A stretch of 64,000 bases of DNA from Bradyrhizobium diazoefficiens USDA 110 (GCF_000011365.1 NC_004463.1:3582001-3646000); one strand, 5' to 3'. Positions 35,980 through 45,794 are shown, numbered from the stretch's first letter. Numbers and translations are program-made. Notes: generated by a model not told the origin, from the letters alone.

Positions 35980-37025
35980 ACTCGCTCGCAAAAGTCCCGG
36001 TCACGGTGGTCACCGGCTTTCTCGGCTCCGGCAAGACGACGCTGATCCAGCATTTGCTCGCCAACCCCAACGGCAAGAAGCTCGCGGTGCTCGTCAACGA
36101 GTTCGGCAGCGAGGGCGTCGACGGCCAGATCCTGAAGTCCTGCGCCGATGCCAATTGCCCGGAGGAAAACATCGTCGAGCTCGCCAATGGCTGCATCTGC
36201 TGCACCGTTGCCGACGATTTCATCCCGACCATGGAGCTGTTGCTGGCGCGGCCGGTGAGGCCCGATCACATCCTGATCGAGACCTCGGGCCTGGCGCTGC
36301 CCAAGCCCTTGCTTAGGGCGTTCGACTGGCCGGAGATCCGTTCGCGCATCACCGTTGACGGTGTGATCGCGCTGGCCGATGCCGAGGCCGTCGCCGCCGG
36401 CCGTTTCGCGCCGGACCCGGCCGCAGTGGAAGCGCAGCGGGCGGCGGACGAAAATCTCGATCACGAGACGCCGCTGTCGGAAGTGTTCGAGGACCAGATC
36501 GCCTGCGCCGACATCGTGCTGCTGACCAAGGCCGATCTTGCCGGCCCGGCGGGACTCGAAGCGGCCAAGGCTGCCATCACCGCCGAGATGCCGCGCCGCG
36601 TGCCGATGCTTGCCGTTACCGACGGCGCGATCGATGCGCGCGTCATCCTCGGTCTCGGTGCCGCCGCCGAGAATGATCTTGCCGCGCGCCCGTCGCATCA
36701 CGACGGCGAGGAGGAGCATGAGCACGACGATTTTGCGTCCGTCGTGATCGATCTTCCGGAAGTCGGCGACGTCGATGCGCTGGTCGCCTCGGTTCAGCGC
36801 CTGGCGCGCGAGCAGAACGTGCTGCGTGCCAAGGGTTACATCGCGGTCGCGGGCAAGCCGATGCGCCTGCTGCTCCAGGCCGTCGGCGAGCGCGTGCGTC
36901 ACCAGTTCGACAAGCCCTGGGGCGCGCTCGCGCGGCAGTCAAAGCTCGTCGTGATCGGCGAGCACGGCGATATCGACGAGGCCGCGATAAGAGCGGGACT
37001 TGGTCTTTCAGGATCTGGCATCTGA
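35976..37025 (+). CDS. cobW: Cobalamin biosynthesis GTPase CobW
   Basis: 349-residue G3E-family GTPase, proposed metallochaperone that delivers Co(II) for insertion into the corrin ring. The Walker A motif GFLGSGKTT is at residues 14-22, the metal-site motif CICC at 73-76, and a His/Asp/Glu-rich stretch near 235-250 (HHDGEEEHEHDD) is a likely second metal-binding site. The C-terminal CobW domain follows. The ATG at 35976 overlaps the stop of the DUF1636 gene (ATGA), and its own stop shares a base with the cobN start, so expression of chaperone and chelatase is coupled. Confidence 0.95.
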   Translation: MNSLAKVPVTVVTGFLGSGKTTLIQHLLANPNGKKLAVLVNEFGSEGVDGQILKSCADANCPEENIVELANGCICCTVADDFIPTMELLLARPVRPDHILIETSGLALPKPLLRAFDWPEIRSRITVDGVIALADAEAVAAGRFAPDPAAVEAQRAADENLDHETPLSEVFEDQIACADIVLLTKADLAGPAGLEAAKAAITAEMPRRVPMLAVTDGAIDARVILGLGAAAENDLAARPSHHDGEEEHEHDDFASVVIDLPEVGDVDALVASVQRLAREQNVLRAKGYIAVAGKPMRLLLQAVGERVRHQFDKPWGALARQSKLVVIGEHGDIDEAAIRAGLGLSGSGI

Positions 37026-40000
37026 TGCACGTCGTCTTCCGCGAGAGCCGCGGTCTCGAGGAGACCGCGACGCCAAGGGACATCGGCCAGGACCCGGCCG
37101 ATCTCGTGGTGCTCTCGTATTCGGATTCCGATCTTGCCGCGTTCGCGGCCGGCTGGCGGCGTGGCCGCGACAGCCTGCCGTCGCTGCGGCTCGCCAATCT
37201 CGCCGAACTGCGTCATCCGCTTTCGATCGACACCTACATCGAGCGCACGCTGGCCCAGGCACGCGGCATTCTGGTCCGCCTGATCGGCGGCGAGTCCTAT
37301 TGGCCCTACGGTCTCGCGGCTCTCCAGCAACTCGCGCAGGCGCGCGGTATCGTGCTCGCCGTGCTGCCGGCCGACGGCCGCGACGACACGCGGCTCGATG
37401 CATACTCAACGCTGCCTGTCTCGACGCTGCGCCGGCTCAAGGTGCTCTGCGACACCGGCGGTCCGGTCGCAGCGCAGGCCGCGATTGCGCAACTTGCGCT
37501 GGCCTCGGGACTCTATGCCGGTCCGGTCGTCGGCGAGACGACCGTGCCCGAGATGGGCTTTTACGAGCCCGCGCGCGGTGTCATCGCCGTGCCGACCGCC
37601 GGCGAGGGCAAGCCTCGCGCGCTGGTGACGTTTTATCGGTCGTACCTGACCGCCGCGGACACCGGCCCGGTCGATGCGCTGATTGCCACGCTGCGCGAGA
37701 AGGGATTTGACGCCTATGGCGTGTTCGTCACCTCGCTGAAGGCCGCGGGCGTCGCGGACTGGCTGCGGCTCCAGCTCGTGGAAAATCCTCCGGCCGCGAT
37801 CGTCAATGCGACCGCGTTCTCCGCGATCGGCGACGACGGCACGACACCGTTCGATGCGGCATCGTGTCCCGTGTTCCAGGTCGCGCTCTCCACCGCGCGG
37901 CGCGAGGACTGGGCGGAATCGCTGCGCGGCCTGTCGCCCGGCGACCTCGCGATGCATGTGGTGCTGCCCGAAGTCGACGGCCGCCTGTTTGCGGGGGTGG
38001 TGAGTTTCAAGTCGGCTGCGGAACGTGATCCCGACCTGCAATTCGCGCATCTGGCCCATCGCCCGGATCCAGGGCGCGTGAAGGCTATCGCCGCGCGCGT
38101 CGCGGCCCGGCAGAAGCTCGTGGTGAAGCCGGCCGGCGAGAAGCGGCTGGCGATCGTGCTGTCCAACTATCCGGGCCGCCCGCACCAGATCGCGCACGCA
38201 GTGGGTCTTGACGCGTTGGCCTCGGTCGAAGCCTTGATGTCCGATCTTGCGGGGACCGGCCTCGATGCCGTGCCGGTCCAGGCTCTCGGTGAGACGCTGC
38301 TGAGGCGGCAACTCACCTGGAGCGTCGCCGAATACAGCGCGGCGCTCTCGCGTCTTCCGCAATCCTTGCCGGATGATCTCGCGCAAGCCTGGGGCGCGCC
38401 GGAGAGCGATCCGAGCTGCCGCGGCGGCGCGTTCCACTTCGCCGCAATCCAATGCGGCAAGTCGATCATCGCGGTTCAGCCGGAACGCGGCGATGCAACC
38501 ACGCGCGACGCCGACTATCACGATCTCGCCCGCACGCCGCGCCATGCCTATGTCGCGTTCTATCTCTGGCTCCGCCAGCAGGGCTGCGATGCTGTCGTTC
38601 ACATGGGCGCGCATGGCACGCTGGAATGGCTGCCGGGAAAATCCGTGGCGCTGTCATCGAGCTGCTGGCCGGAAGCCCTGATCGGTGACCTCCCTGTCAT
38701 CTATCCCTTCATCGTCAACGATCCCGGCGAGGCCGCGCAGGCCAAGCGGCGCATCGGTGCCGTCACCATCGGCCACCTGCCGCCGCCGCTCGAAAAGTCC
38801 GCCGTGCCGGATGGCCTGCGCAGGCTCGAACAGCTCCTCGACGAATATTCGACGGCCGATGGTCTCGATCCCGCCCGCCGCCAGCGGCTGATCGCCGCGA
38901 TCCGGGACGAAGCCCGCGTGGCCGGACTGGAGGACGATCTCGGCCTCGATGCATCGGCAGCGCCAGCCGAAGCGATCCCGCGGATCGACCGCTTCGTCTG
39001 CGATCTCAAGGAAAGCCAGTTCGGCGACGGCCTGCACGTGTTCGGCCGCGGCGCCTGCGGCGAAGCGGAGCGGGACGCGCTGCGTGCCGCACTTGCGGGC
39101 CGGCGCATCGCGCCGGGGCCGTCGGGCTCGCCCTATCGCGGGCGCCAGGACGTTCTGCCGACGGGACGCAATCTCTTTGCCGTCGATCCGCGCGCCGTGC
39201 CGACGCCCTCGGCGCATGCGCAAGGCATCAAGCTCGCGGAAGAGCTGCTTCGCCGCCACTTGCAGGATCACGGCGACTGGCCGAAGGGCCTCGTGGTCGA
39301 TCTCTGGGGCTCGGCGACAATGCGCACCGCCGGCGAGGAATTCGCGATGGCGCTGCATCTGGCGGGTCTTGCGCCGCGCTGGGATCGCGCCTCCGGCCGC
39401 GTCACCGGCTATGACATCATCGCGCCGGCCGAGCTCGGCCGTCCCCGCATCGACGTCACGCTGCGGCTGTCGGGCCTGTTCCGCGATGTCTTCTCCGGCC
39501 TCGCCCAGTTGTTCGAAGCGGCGGCCGAGGCGCTCGCCGCGCGCGAGGAGGAGGGCGACGAGAATCCGTACCGACACCGTGCGTCCCGCGTGTTCGCGCC
39601 GCGTCCCGGGCAATACGGCGTCGGCCTCTCGGCGATCCCTGATGCCTTCACGGCGGAGACGCGCGATGCGGCCGGCGAGGCCTGGCTGTCGGCGTCGTCC
39701 TGGGCGTTCTCCGCCGACGGCGAGATCAAGCCCGATCGCGCCGGCATCGAGAAACGGCTCGCGTCGGCCGATGCTTTCGTCCACGTCCAGGACTTGCCGG
39801 AAACCGATCTTCTGCTCGCCGCCGACTATGCCGCGCATGAGGCCGGCGTTGCCGCGGCCGCAGCACATCTCGGCGCGGCGGGACCGTCGCTCTATCATCT
39901 CGACGCGACGCGTCCCGATCAGCCGCATGCGCGCACGCTGACGGAGGAAATCTCACGCGTGGTCCGCGCGCGCGCGGCCAATCCGGCCTGGATCGCCGGC

Positions 40001-40273
40001 ATGATGCGCCATGGTTTTCGCGGCGCCGCCGAGATCACCGCGACACTCGAGCACATGGCCGCCTTCGCCCATCTCGCCGGCGCCGTGCCGCCGCATCTGT
40101 TCGATCTCTACTACGACGCGACGCTCGGCAACGACGACGTCCGCGCCTTCATGGCCCGCGAGAATTCCGCCGCGCTCGCCGCGATGGAGACGTGCTTCAC
40201 CCGTCTGCATGAGGCCTCACTCTGGCGAACGCGTCGCAATTCGATCGCGGCAGCGTTGCGGGAGGCGTCATGA
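37025..40273 (+). CDS. cobN: Cobaltochelatase large subunit CobN
   Basis: 1082-residue large subunit of the aerobic ATP-dependent cobaltochelatase, which puts cobalt into hydrogenobyrinic acid a,c-diamide. The BchH/CobN signature MGAHGTLEWLPGKS starts near residue 527, and the downstream segments VVDLWGSATMRTAGEEFAMAL and DVTLRLSGLFRDVF are typical. It is shorter than the roughly 1270-residue Pseudomonas denitrificans protein, mostly in the N-terminal half, so a shorter lineage form seems likely. The partner subunits CobS (AAA+) and CobT (VWA) are not in this window. Start overlaps cobW by one base, end overlaps cobG by four. Confidence 0.95.
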   Translation: MHVVFRESRGLEETATPRDIGQDPADLVVLSYSDSDLAAFAAGWRRGRDSLPSLRLANLAELRHPLSIDTYIERTLAQARGILVRLIGGESYWPYGLAALQQLAQARGIVLAVLPADGRDDTRLDAYSTLPVSTLRRLKVLCDTGGPVAAQAAIAQLALASGLYAGPVVGETTVPEMGFYEPARGVIAVPTAGEGKPRALVTFYRSYLTAADTGPVDALIATLREKGFDAYGVFVTSLKAAGVADWLRLQLVENPPAAIVNATAFSAIGDDGTTPFDAASCPVFQVALSTARREDWAESLRGLSPGDLAMHVVLPEVDGRLFAGVVSFKSAAERDPDLQFAHLAHRPDPGRVKAIAARVAARQKLVVKPAGEKRLAIVLSNYPGRPHQIAHAVGLDALASVEALMSDLAGTGLDAVPVQALGETLLRRQLTWSVAEYSAALSRLPQSLPDDLAQAWGAPESDPSCRGGAFHFAAIQCGKSIIAVQPERGDATTRDADYHDLARTPRHAYVAFYLWLRQQGCDAVVHMGAHGTLEWLPGKSVALSSSCWPEALIGDLPVIYPFIVNDPGEAAQAKRRIGAVTIGHLPPPLEKSAVPDGLRRLEQLLDEYSTADGLDPARRQRLIAAIRDEARVAGLEDDLGLDASAAPAEAIPRIDRFVCDLKESQFGDGLHVFGRGACGEAERDALRAALAGRRIAPGPSGSPYRGRQDVLPTGRNLFAVDPRAVPTPSAHAQGIKLAEELLRRHLQDHGDWPKGLVVDLWGSATMRTAGEEFAMALHLAGLAPRWDRASGRVTGYDIIAPAELGRPRIDVTLRLSGLFRDVFSGLAQLFEAAAEALAAREEEGDENPYRHRASRVFAPRPGQYGVGLSAIPDAFTAETRDAAGEAWLSASSWAFSADGEIKPDRAGIEKRLASADAFVHVQDLPETDLLLAADYAAHEAGVAAAAAHLGAAGPSLYHLDATRPDQPHARTLTEEISRVVRARAANPAWIAGMMRHGFRGAAEITATLEHMAAFAHLAGAVPPHLFDLYYDATLGNDDVRAFMARENSAALAAMETCFTRLHEASLWRTRRNSIAAALREAS

Positions 40274-41433
40274 GCGCGGCCATGGTCAAGGGCTGGTGCC
40301 CCGGCGCGCTGCGGCCGATGCAATCGGGCGACGGGCTCGTGGTCCGCGTGCGCCCGTTCGGCGGCCGGCTCGATGCGGCGCAGATCTCTGGACTGGCGCG
40401 TCTGGCCGAACGCCATGGCAACGGCCTGATCGATGTCACCAGCCGCGCCAATCTCCAGATCAGAGGCGTCAGCGAAGGCAGCCACCGGCTGCTGCGCGAC
40501 GGTCTTTCGCAACTGGCGCTGCTCGATCCCGACGCCGACACCGAATCCCGGCGCAACATCCTGGTGACGCCGTTCTGGCGCGCGGGCGACGAGACCCAGG
40601 CGCTTGCCGCCGAGCTCGAGGAGGCGCTCGAGAATAGCGTGCTCGCGCTTCCGACGAAATTCGGCTTTGCCATCGATGACGGCACTTCGCGCGTGCTCGC
40701 CGGCGATTCCGCGGATGTGCGGATCGAGCGCGATGGCGCCGGCGGACTGCTGGTGCGGGCCAATGGCGCCAGCCTCGGCCGTTCCGTCGGACGCGGCGAG
40801 GCTGTGACCGCCGCCCTCGCGCTCGCAACCTGGTTCGTGACATCAGGCGGTGCCCGGGACGGGCGAGGGCGGATGGCGGCGCATCTTGCCGCTGGCGCAG
40901 CCCTGCCTGACGCGTTGCGCGGGGAGGCCGAGCCGGTGCCGATCATGGCTGCGGCGCGCCCCGGTCTTTATCCGCAGGGCGCGATGGTCGGCGTCGCCTT
41001 CGGGCAAATGCCGCATGCGACGCTCAGCCAGTTCGCCGGCTGCGGACATGCCCTGCGCATGACGCCGTGGCGGATGGTTCTGAGCGAGGGCAAGCGGACC
41101 ATGCCGTCCACGCCCGGCCTCATCACCGAGGCCTACGATCCGGCGCTGCGTGTCATCGCCTGCAGCGGCGCGCCGCGTTGCCGCGAGGCGCATGCCGATA
41201 CCCGCGCGTTGGCGGCAGCGCTCGCGCCGAACATCGGCGCGGCCGCACGACTTCACGTCTCCGGCTGCGCCAAGGGCTGCGCTCATTCTGGTGCGGCCGC
41301 GATCACGCTGGTCGCGACCGGCGCCGGCTTCGATCTCGTGCGCGGGGGGTCGACGCGCGACGAGCCCATCCTGCGCGGCTTGAACCGCGATGACATCGTC
41401 GGCAATCCCTCCATGCTGATGGGAGGGCACTGA
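40270..41433 (+). CDS. cobG: Precorrin-3B synthase CobG
   Basis: 387-residue mono-oxygenase of the nitrite/sulfite-reductase family that uses oxygen to form precorrin-3B, the step that defines the aerobic pathway. The iron-sulfur/sirohaem-type cysteine clusters are CSGAPRC near residues 298-304 and SGCAKGCAHSG near 332-342. The N-terminal ferredoxin-reductase-like half includes LIDVTSRANLQIRGV. Somewhat shorter than the P. denitrificans enzyme. Its start overlaps the end of cobN by four bases and its stop shares one base with the cobH start. Confidence 0.94.
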   Translation: MSAAMVKGWCPGALRPMQSGDGLVVRVRPFGGRLDAAQISGLARLAERHGNGLIDVTSRANLQIRGVSEGSHRLLRDGLSQLALLDPDADTESRRNILVTPFWRAGDETQALAAELEEALENSVLALPTKFGFAIDDGTSRVLAGDSADVRIERDGAGGLLVRANGASLGRSVGRGEAVTAALALATWFVTSGGARDGRGRMAAHLAAGAALPDALRGEAEPVPIMAAARPGLYPQGAMVGVAFGQMPHATLSQFAGCGHALRMTPWRMVLSEGKRTMPSTPGLITEAYDPALRVIACSGAPRCREAHADTRALAAALAPNIGAAARLHVSGCAKGCAHSGAAAITLVATGAGFDLVRGGSTRDEPILRGLNRDDIVGNPSMLMGGH

Positions 41434-42062
41434 TGCCGCATGTCTACGAGACCGACGGCGCGGCGATCTACCGGCAATCCTTTGCGACCATCCGCGCCGA
41501 GGCCGATCTTGCCCGCTTCACGCCCGATGAGGAACCGGTCGTCGTGCGGATGATCCATGCCGCCGGCATGGTGGGCCTGGAAGCGCATATCCGCTTCACA
41601 TCAGGCATGGCGACCGCCGCGCGCGTAGCGTTGCAGAAGGGGGCGCCGATCCTGTGCGATGCGCGCATGGTCTCCGAGGGCATTACGCGCGCTAGACTTC
41701 CGGCGGCCAATGCCGTCATCTGCACCCTCGGCGATGCCGCGGTCCCGGCGCTGGCGCAATCCATGCGCAACACCCGCTCGGCCGCGGCGCTGGAGCTGTG
41801 GCGGCCGCATCTCGCCGGCGCGATCGTCGCGATCGGCAACGCGCCGACCGCGCTGTTTCATCTCCTCAACATGCTGGAGGACCGCGACTGCCCGCGGCCG
41901 GCGGCGATCATCGGTTGTCCGGTCGGCTTCGTCGGCGCGGCTGAATCCAAGGCCGCGCTGATGGCCGATCCGCCGGTGCCGGCGTTGACGGTCGAGGGCC
42001 GCCTTGGCGGTTCCGCGATCACCGTTGCGGCCGTGAATGCGCTGGCGAGCCGGAGCGAATAG
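41433..42062 (+). CDS. cobH: Precorrin-8X methylmutase CobH
   Basis: 209-residue isomerase that moves the C-11 methyl to C-12, giving hydrogenobyrinic acid. Conserved segments are VVRMIHAAGMVGLE with the catalytic His near residue 39, ILCDARMVSEGITR and IGCPVGFVGAAESK. Length is normal. The gene sits between cobG and cobI in the cob operon, with a one-base overlap upstream and a two-base gap downstream. Confidence 0.95.
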   Translation: MPHVYETDGAAIYRQSFATIRAEADLARFTPDEEPVVVRMIHAAGMVGLEAHIRFTSGMATAARVALQKGAPILCDARMVSEGITRARLPAANAVICTLGDAAVPALAQSMRNTRSAAALELWRPHLAGAIVAIGNAPTALFHLLNMLEDRDCPRPAAIIGCPVGFVGAAESKAALMADPPVPALTVEGRLGGSAITVAAVNALASRSE

Positions 42063-42064
42063 TC

Positions 42065-42796
42065 ATGGGACGCATCATCTGCTGCGGTCTCGGCCCGGGT
42101 GATCCTGACATGATGAGCGTGCGCGCCGATCGTACCGTGCGCGGCGCACAGCACGTGGCCTATTTCCGCAAGAAGGGCAGGCCGGGTCAGGCGCGCCGCA
42201 TCGTCGAGGGCATGCTCGCCGGCGATGTGACCGAATATCCCATGGAATACCCTGTTACGACCGAGATCGCTTTCGACAGCGCGGAATACGTCCAGTTGCT
42301 CGCCGGCTTCTACGACGAATGGGCCGAGCGCCTGGCGCGGCTGGCGCGCGCGGTCGACGTGGTCGTGCTCTGCGAGGGCGACCCCTATTTCTACGGCTCT
42401 TTCATGCATCTGCACACGCGCTTGCAGGGACGCGTCGAGATCGAGGTGATCGCGGGCATTCCCGGCATGGTCGGCTGCTGGAATGCCGTCGGCCAGCCGA
42501 TCGCGCTCGGCGACGACGTGACGACGGTGCTGATGGGCACGCTCGCGGAGGACGAGCTCGAGCGCCGCATGCGGGACTCCGATGCGCTGGTCGTCATGAA
42601 GACCGGCCGCAATCTTGCGAAAGTGCGCCGCGCGCTTGCCGCCGCCGGAAGGCTGGACGATGCCTGGCTGGTCGAGCGCGGCACCATGCCGGGCGAGCGC
42701 GTCGCGCGGCTCGCCGAGATCGATGCCGCCGACTGTCCCTATTTTGCGATCGTGCTCGTGCACGGCAAGGGCCGGCATCTGGACGCCGCCGAATGA
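42065..42796 (+). CDS. cobI: Precorrin-2 C20-methyltransferase CobI
   Basis: 243-residue SAM-dependent tetrapyrrole methylase that converts precorrin-2 to precorrin-3A. The family landmarks are GLGPGDPDMMSVRADR at the N-terminus, CEGDPYFYGSFMH near residue 104 and the AGIPGMVGCW loop near 136. The stop overlaps the cobJ start (ATGA), so the two consecutive methylases on either side of CobG are translationally coupled. Confidence 0.94.
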   Translation: MGRIICCGLGPGDPDMMSVRADRTVRGAQHVAYFRKKGRPGQARRIVEGMLAGDVTEYPMEYPVTTEIAFDSAEYVQLLAGFYDEWAERLARLARAVDVVVLCEGDPYFYGSFMHLHTRLQGRVEIEVIAGIPGMVGCWNAVGQPIALGDDVTTVLMGTLAEDELERRMRDSDALVVMKTGRNLAKVRRALAAAGRLDDAWLVERGTMPGERVARLAEIDAADCPYFAIVLVHGKGRHLDAAE

Positions 42797-43527
42797 CGGG
42801 CACGCTGACCATCGCGGGCCTCGGCCCGGGCAGTGACGCGCTGGTGACGCCCGAGGTCTCCGCCGCGCTGGGCTCCGCCACCGATATTCTGGGCTATGCG
42901 CCCTATGTCGCGCGCGTGCCGCCGCGACCGGGGCTCACGCTGCATCCATCCGACAACCGCGAGGAGCTCGCGCGAGCGAGCGAGGCGCTGCGCCTGGCCG
43001 CCGAAGGCGGGCAGGTCGTCGTCGTCTCCTCCGGCGATCCTGGCGTCTTCGCGATGGCATCGGCCGTGTTCGAGGCGCTCGAGCAGGCGCCGCAATATCG
43101 CGAGCTCCCGATCCGCGTGCTGCCCGGCATCACTGCGATGCTGGCGGCGGCCGCGCGTGCCGGCGCGCCGCTCGGCCATGATTTCTGCGCGATCAATCTC
43201 TCCGACAATCTCAAGCCATGGGCGCTGATCGAGAAGCGCCTGCGGCTGGCCGCGGAAGCGGATTTCGCGATCGCTCTGTACAATCCGCGTTCGGCGAGCC
43301 GGCCGGAAGGATTTGGCCGCGCGTTGGCCGTGCTGAAGGACGCCGGCTGCGGCGAGCGGCTCGTGATCTTCGCGCGCGCGATCAGCGCATCCGACGAGAC
43401 GATCGAGACCGTCACGCTCAACGCGGCGCGGCCCGAGATGGCCGACATGCGAACGCTGGTGATCGTCGGCAACTCGCAGACGCGCCGTGTCGGCCGCTGG
43501 ATCTATGCGCCGAGGCAGGTGCGATGA
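42793..43527 (+). CDS. cobJ: Precorrin-3B C17-methyltransferase CobJ
   Basis: 244-residue methylase that methylates C-17 and contracts the ring. Readable are IAGLGPGSDALVTPE, SSGDPGVFAMASA, LPGITAMLAAAARAGAPLGHDFCAINLSD in two blocks and LYNPRSASR near residue 160, all typical of CobJ. The ATG at 42793 overlaps the cobI stop; a longer upstream frame is an artefact of the GC-rich sequence. Its last 25 bases overlap the convergent end of cobK. Confidence 0.94.
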   Translation: MTGTLTIAGLGPGSDALVTPEVSAALGSATDILGYAPYVARVPPRPGLTLHPSDNREELARASEALRLAAEGGQVVVVSSGDPGVFAMASAVFEALEQAPQYRELPIRVLPGITAMLAAAARAGAPLGHDFCAINLSDNLKPWALIEKRLRLAAEADFAIALYNPRSASRPEGFGRALAVLKDAGCGERLVIFARAISASDETIETVTLNAARPEMADMRTLVIVGNSQTRRVGRWIYAPRQVR

Positions 43528-44249
43528 CCAAGCCACTGCATGATCTCGGCCACGCTCTCGACCCGCTGGCGCTCGGGCAACTCCGGCCGCGCGATCATGA
43601 TCACGGGCAGGCCGAGCGTGCGGGCCGCGTCGATCTTGGCGCGCGCGCCATCGCCGCCGGAATTGCGGGCGACGATCCATATGACGCCGCGCGTACGCAG
43701 CATCTCCAGCTCGCCATCAAGCGTGAACGGTCCGCGCGACACGATCACGTCAGCCGGGAAGGGCAGCGGCGCTTCGGGCGGATCGACGAAGCGCAGTGTG
43801 TAGGCGTGCTGCGGTTTATTCCCGAACGGCGCGATGTGCTGGCGGCCGATGGCGAGGAACACGTTTGCCGGCGACTCGGGCAGAGCGGCGACCGCTGCAT
43901 CGACGTCGCCGACCTCGATCCAGTTGTCACCGGGTGTTTTAGCCCAGGGGGTGCGTTCGAGCGCGATCAACGGCGTGCCGGTTTCCGCGCATGCCGCGAC
44001 GGCGTTGCGGCTCATCTCGGCAGCGAAAGGATGCGTCGCGTCGATCACATGCGTGATGCCTTCACGGCGAATGTAATCGGCGAGCCCGCACACGCCGCCG
44101 AAGCCGCCGACGCGGGTCGGCAGCGGCTGGTCGGCAGGCGCACGGGTGCGGCCGCCATAGGAATAGACGGCATCCATGCTGGCGTGCGCGATCTCCGCGG
44201 CAAGCTGACTCGCATCGCTCGTTCCGCCCAGAATGAGGGCGCGTGTCAT
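43503..44249 (-). CDS. cobK: Precorrin-6A reductase CobK (antisense within the operon)
   Basis: 248-residue NADPH-dependent reductase that makes precorrin-6B. Family motifs: ILGGTSDASQLA at the N-terminus, YGGRTR near residue 31, RVGGFGG near 46, DATHPFAAEMS near 69, SRGPFTLDGE, and ARNSGGDGARAKIDAAR near the C-terminus. It is read against the flanking cob genes: its end overlaps the end of cobJ by 25 bases, and its start codon shares two bases with the cobL start in a CATG. It therefore cannot be carried by the riboswitch-1 transcript and needs its own promoter, which must lie inside cobL. Confidence 0.95.
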   Translation of the reverse strand: MTRALILGGTSDASQLAAEIAHASMDAVYSYGGRTRAPADQPLPTRVGGFGGVCGLADYIRREGITHVIDATHPFAAEMSRNAVAACAETGTPLIALERTPWAKTPGDNWIEVGDVDAAVAALPESPANVFLAIGRQHIAPFGNKPQHAYTLRFVDPPEAPLPFPADVIVSRGPFTLDGELEMLRTRGVIWIVARNSGGDGARAKIDAARTLGLPVIMIARPELPERQRVESVAEIMQWLGHRTCLGA

Positions 44250-45429
44250 GGCTGATCCCTGGCTGACCATCATCGGTATCGGCGAAGATGGCCTTGCCGG
44301 GCTGTCGGACGCAAGCCGAAAGGCGCTGCGTGAGGCCGAAACCATCTTCGGTGGTGAGCGTCATCTCGCGCTTGCCGGTGTGACCGGGCGCGGCCATCCG
44401 TGGCCGGTGCCGTTCGATGCGGAGGCCGTGCTCAGCCGCCGCGGCCGGCCGACCGCGGTGCTGGCCTCCGGCGATCCGTTCTGGCACGGCGCCGGCGCAA
44501 GCCTTGCCGAGAAGCTTGAGGCGGGTGAGTGGGTCGCACATTCTGCGCCGTCGACATTCTCGCTCGCCGCTGCGCGGCTCGGCTGGCGTCTTGAATCCGT
44601 CGTCTGCCTCGGTCTCCACGCCGCGCCCTTCGAGCGCCTCGTGCCACACCTTGCGCCTGGCGCGCGCATCATTTGCCTCGTGCGTGACGGCAAGGCCGCA
44701 GGCGACCTTGCAAAGTGGCTGAGCGAGCGCGGATGGGGCGCCTCGGCATTCTGGACTCTCGCCGCGCTCGGCGGGCCACGCGAAAGCATTGCGGAACATC
44801 GTGCCGATGGTTTTACTGGCGATCTCGCCGGAAACCTGGTCGCGGTGGCCGTGGAGGCGAAGGGAGCTCAGGGCATTCCTCGCAGCTCGGGACTTCCCGA
44901 CGATCTCTTCGCTCATGACGGCCAGATCACCAAGCGGCCGGTGCGTGCGCTCGCGATTTCTGCGCTGGCACCACGCCCGGGCGAACGGTTGTGGGATATC
45001 GGCGCCGGATCGGGTTCGATCTCGGTCGAGTGGGCGCTTTGCGGCGGGACGGCGACGGCAATCGAGATGCGCGAAGATCGCGCCGCGAATATCCGCAGCA
45101 ATGCGGCGGCGTTCGGATTGGCGCATCGGATCGCTGTTGTCACGGGCCGTGCGCCAGAGGCTCTCGCCGGGCTGGACGCGCCGGATGCGGTCTTCTTCGG
45201 CGGCGGTCTCGATAGCGCGATGTTCGATGCCATCTGGTCGCGCATCGGGGCAGGCACACGGCTCGTTGCGCATGCGGTGACGCTGGAGACGGAAGCGCTG
45301 CTTGGCGAACTGCACCAGCGCCACGGCGGCGAGTTGATGCGGGTCGAGATCGCCCATGCCGGCCCGCTCGGCCGCTACCGATCCTGGGAAGCGGCGCGTC
45401 CCGTGGTGCAGTGGAGTGCGGTCCGATGA
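44248..45429 (+). CDS. cobL: Precorrin-6Y C5,15-methyltransferase (decarboxylating) CobL
   Basis: 393-residue fusion. The N-terminal CbiE-type methylase (residues about 1-200, IGIGEDGLAGLS, LASGDPFWHGAG) methylates C-5 and C-15; the C-terminal CbiT-type domain (about 220-393) with the SAM-binding LWDIGAGSGSISVEWAL near residue 250 removes the acetate carboxyl. I use the ATG at 44248, which gives the family's N-terminus; an in-frame ATG at 44233 would lengthen the overlap with cobK to 17 bases. Its end overlaps cobE by four bases. Confidence 0.94.
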   Translation: MADPWLTIIGIGEDGLAGLSDASRKALREAETIFGGERHLALAGVTGRGHPWPVPFDAEAVLSRRGRPTAVLASGDPFWHGAGASLAEKLEAGEWVAHSAPSTFSLAAARLGWRLESVVCLGLHAAPFERLVPHLAPGARIICLVRDGKAAGDLAKWLSERGWGASAFWTLAALGGPRESIAEHRADGFTGDLAGNLVAVAVEAKGAQGIPRSSGLPDDLFAHDGQITKRPVRALAISALAPRPGERLWDIGAGSGSISVEWALCGGTATAIEMREDRAANIRSNAAAFGLAHRIAVVTGRAPEALAGLDAPDAVFFGGGLDSAMFDAIWSRIGAGTRLVAHAVTLETEALLGELHQRHGGELMRVEIAHAGPLGRYRSWEAARPVVQWSAVR

Positions 45430-45794
45430 AGGTCGCCGGGCTCGGATTCAGGCAGGATGTCACGCTGGCCTCGTTGCGTGAGGCGCTGCTGGCGGCGGGC
45501 GGCGCTGAAGACCTTGCGGCGGTGGCGACCGTCAGCGACAAGGCCGATGTAGAAGCGCTGCAGCAGCTCGCGCGCGAATGCGGTGTGCCGATCAGGGCGG
45601 TGTCGCCCGAGGTGCTGGCCGGCATCGACACGCCGACGCAGTCCAGGCTCATCGCGGAAAAGTTCGGGACCGGATCGGTCGCCGAAGCCGCGGCGCTCGC
45701 CGCGGCCGGCCCTCGCGCCCGATTGATTGCGACCCGGGTGATTTCGCAGGACCGTACCGCGACGGCCGCGATCGCGGAAGGAGACGGTGCATGA
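45426..45794 (+). CDS. cobE: Cobalamin biosynthesis protein CobE (CbiG C-terminal family)
   Basis: 122-residue protein of the CobE/CbiG C-terminal family; CobE binds corrin intermediates and is thought to stabilise or channel them. Typical segments are [17 protein letters not shown] at the N-terminus and [24 protein letters not shown] near residues 71-94. Start ATG at 45426 overlaps the cobL stop, and the stop overlaps cobM by four bases. A precise biochemical role is not established for the family. Confidence 0.85.
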   Translation: MKVAGLGFRQDVTLASLREALLAAGGAEDLAAVATVSDKADVEALQQLARECGVPIRAVSPEVLAGIDTPTQSRLIAEKFGTGSVAEAAALAAAGPRARLIATRVISQDRTATAAIAEGDGA

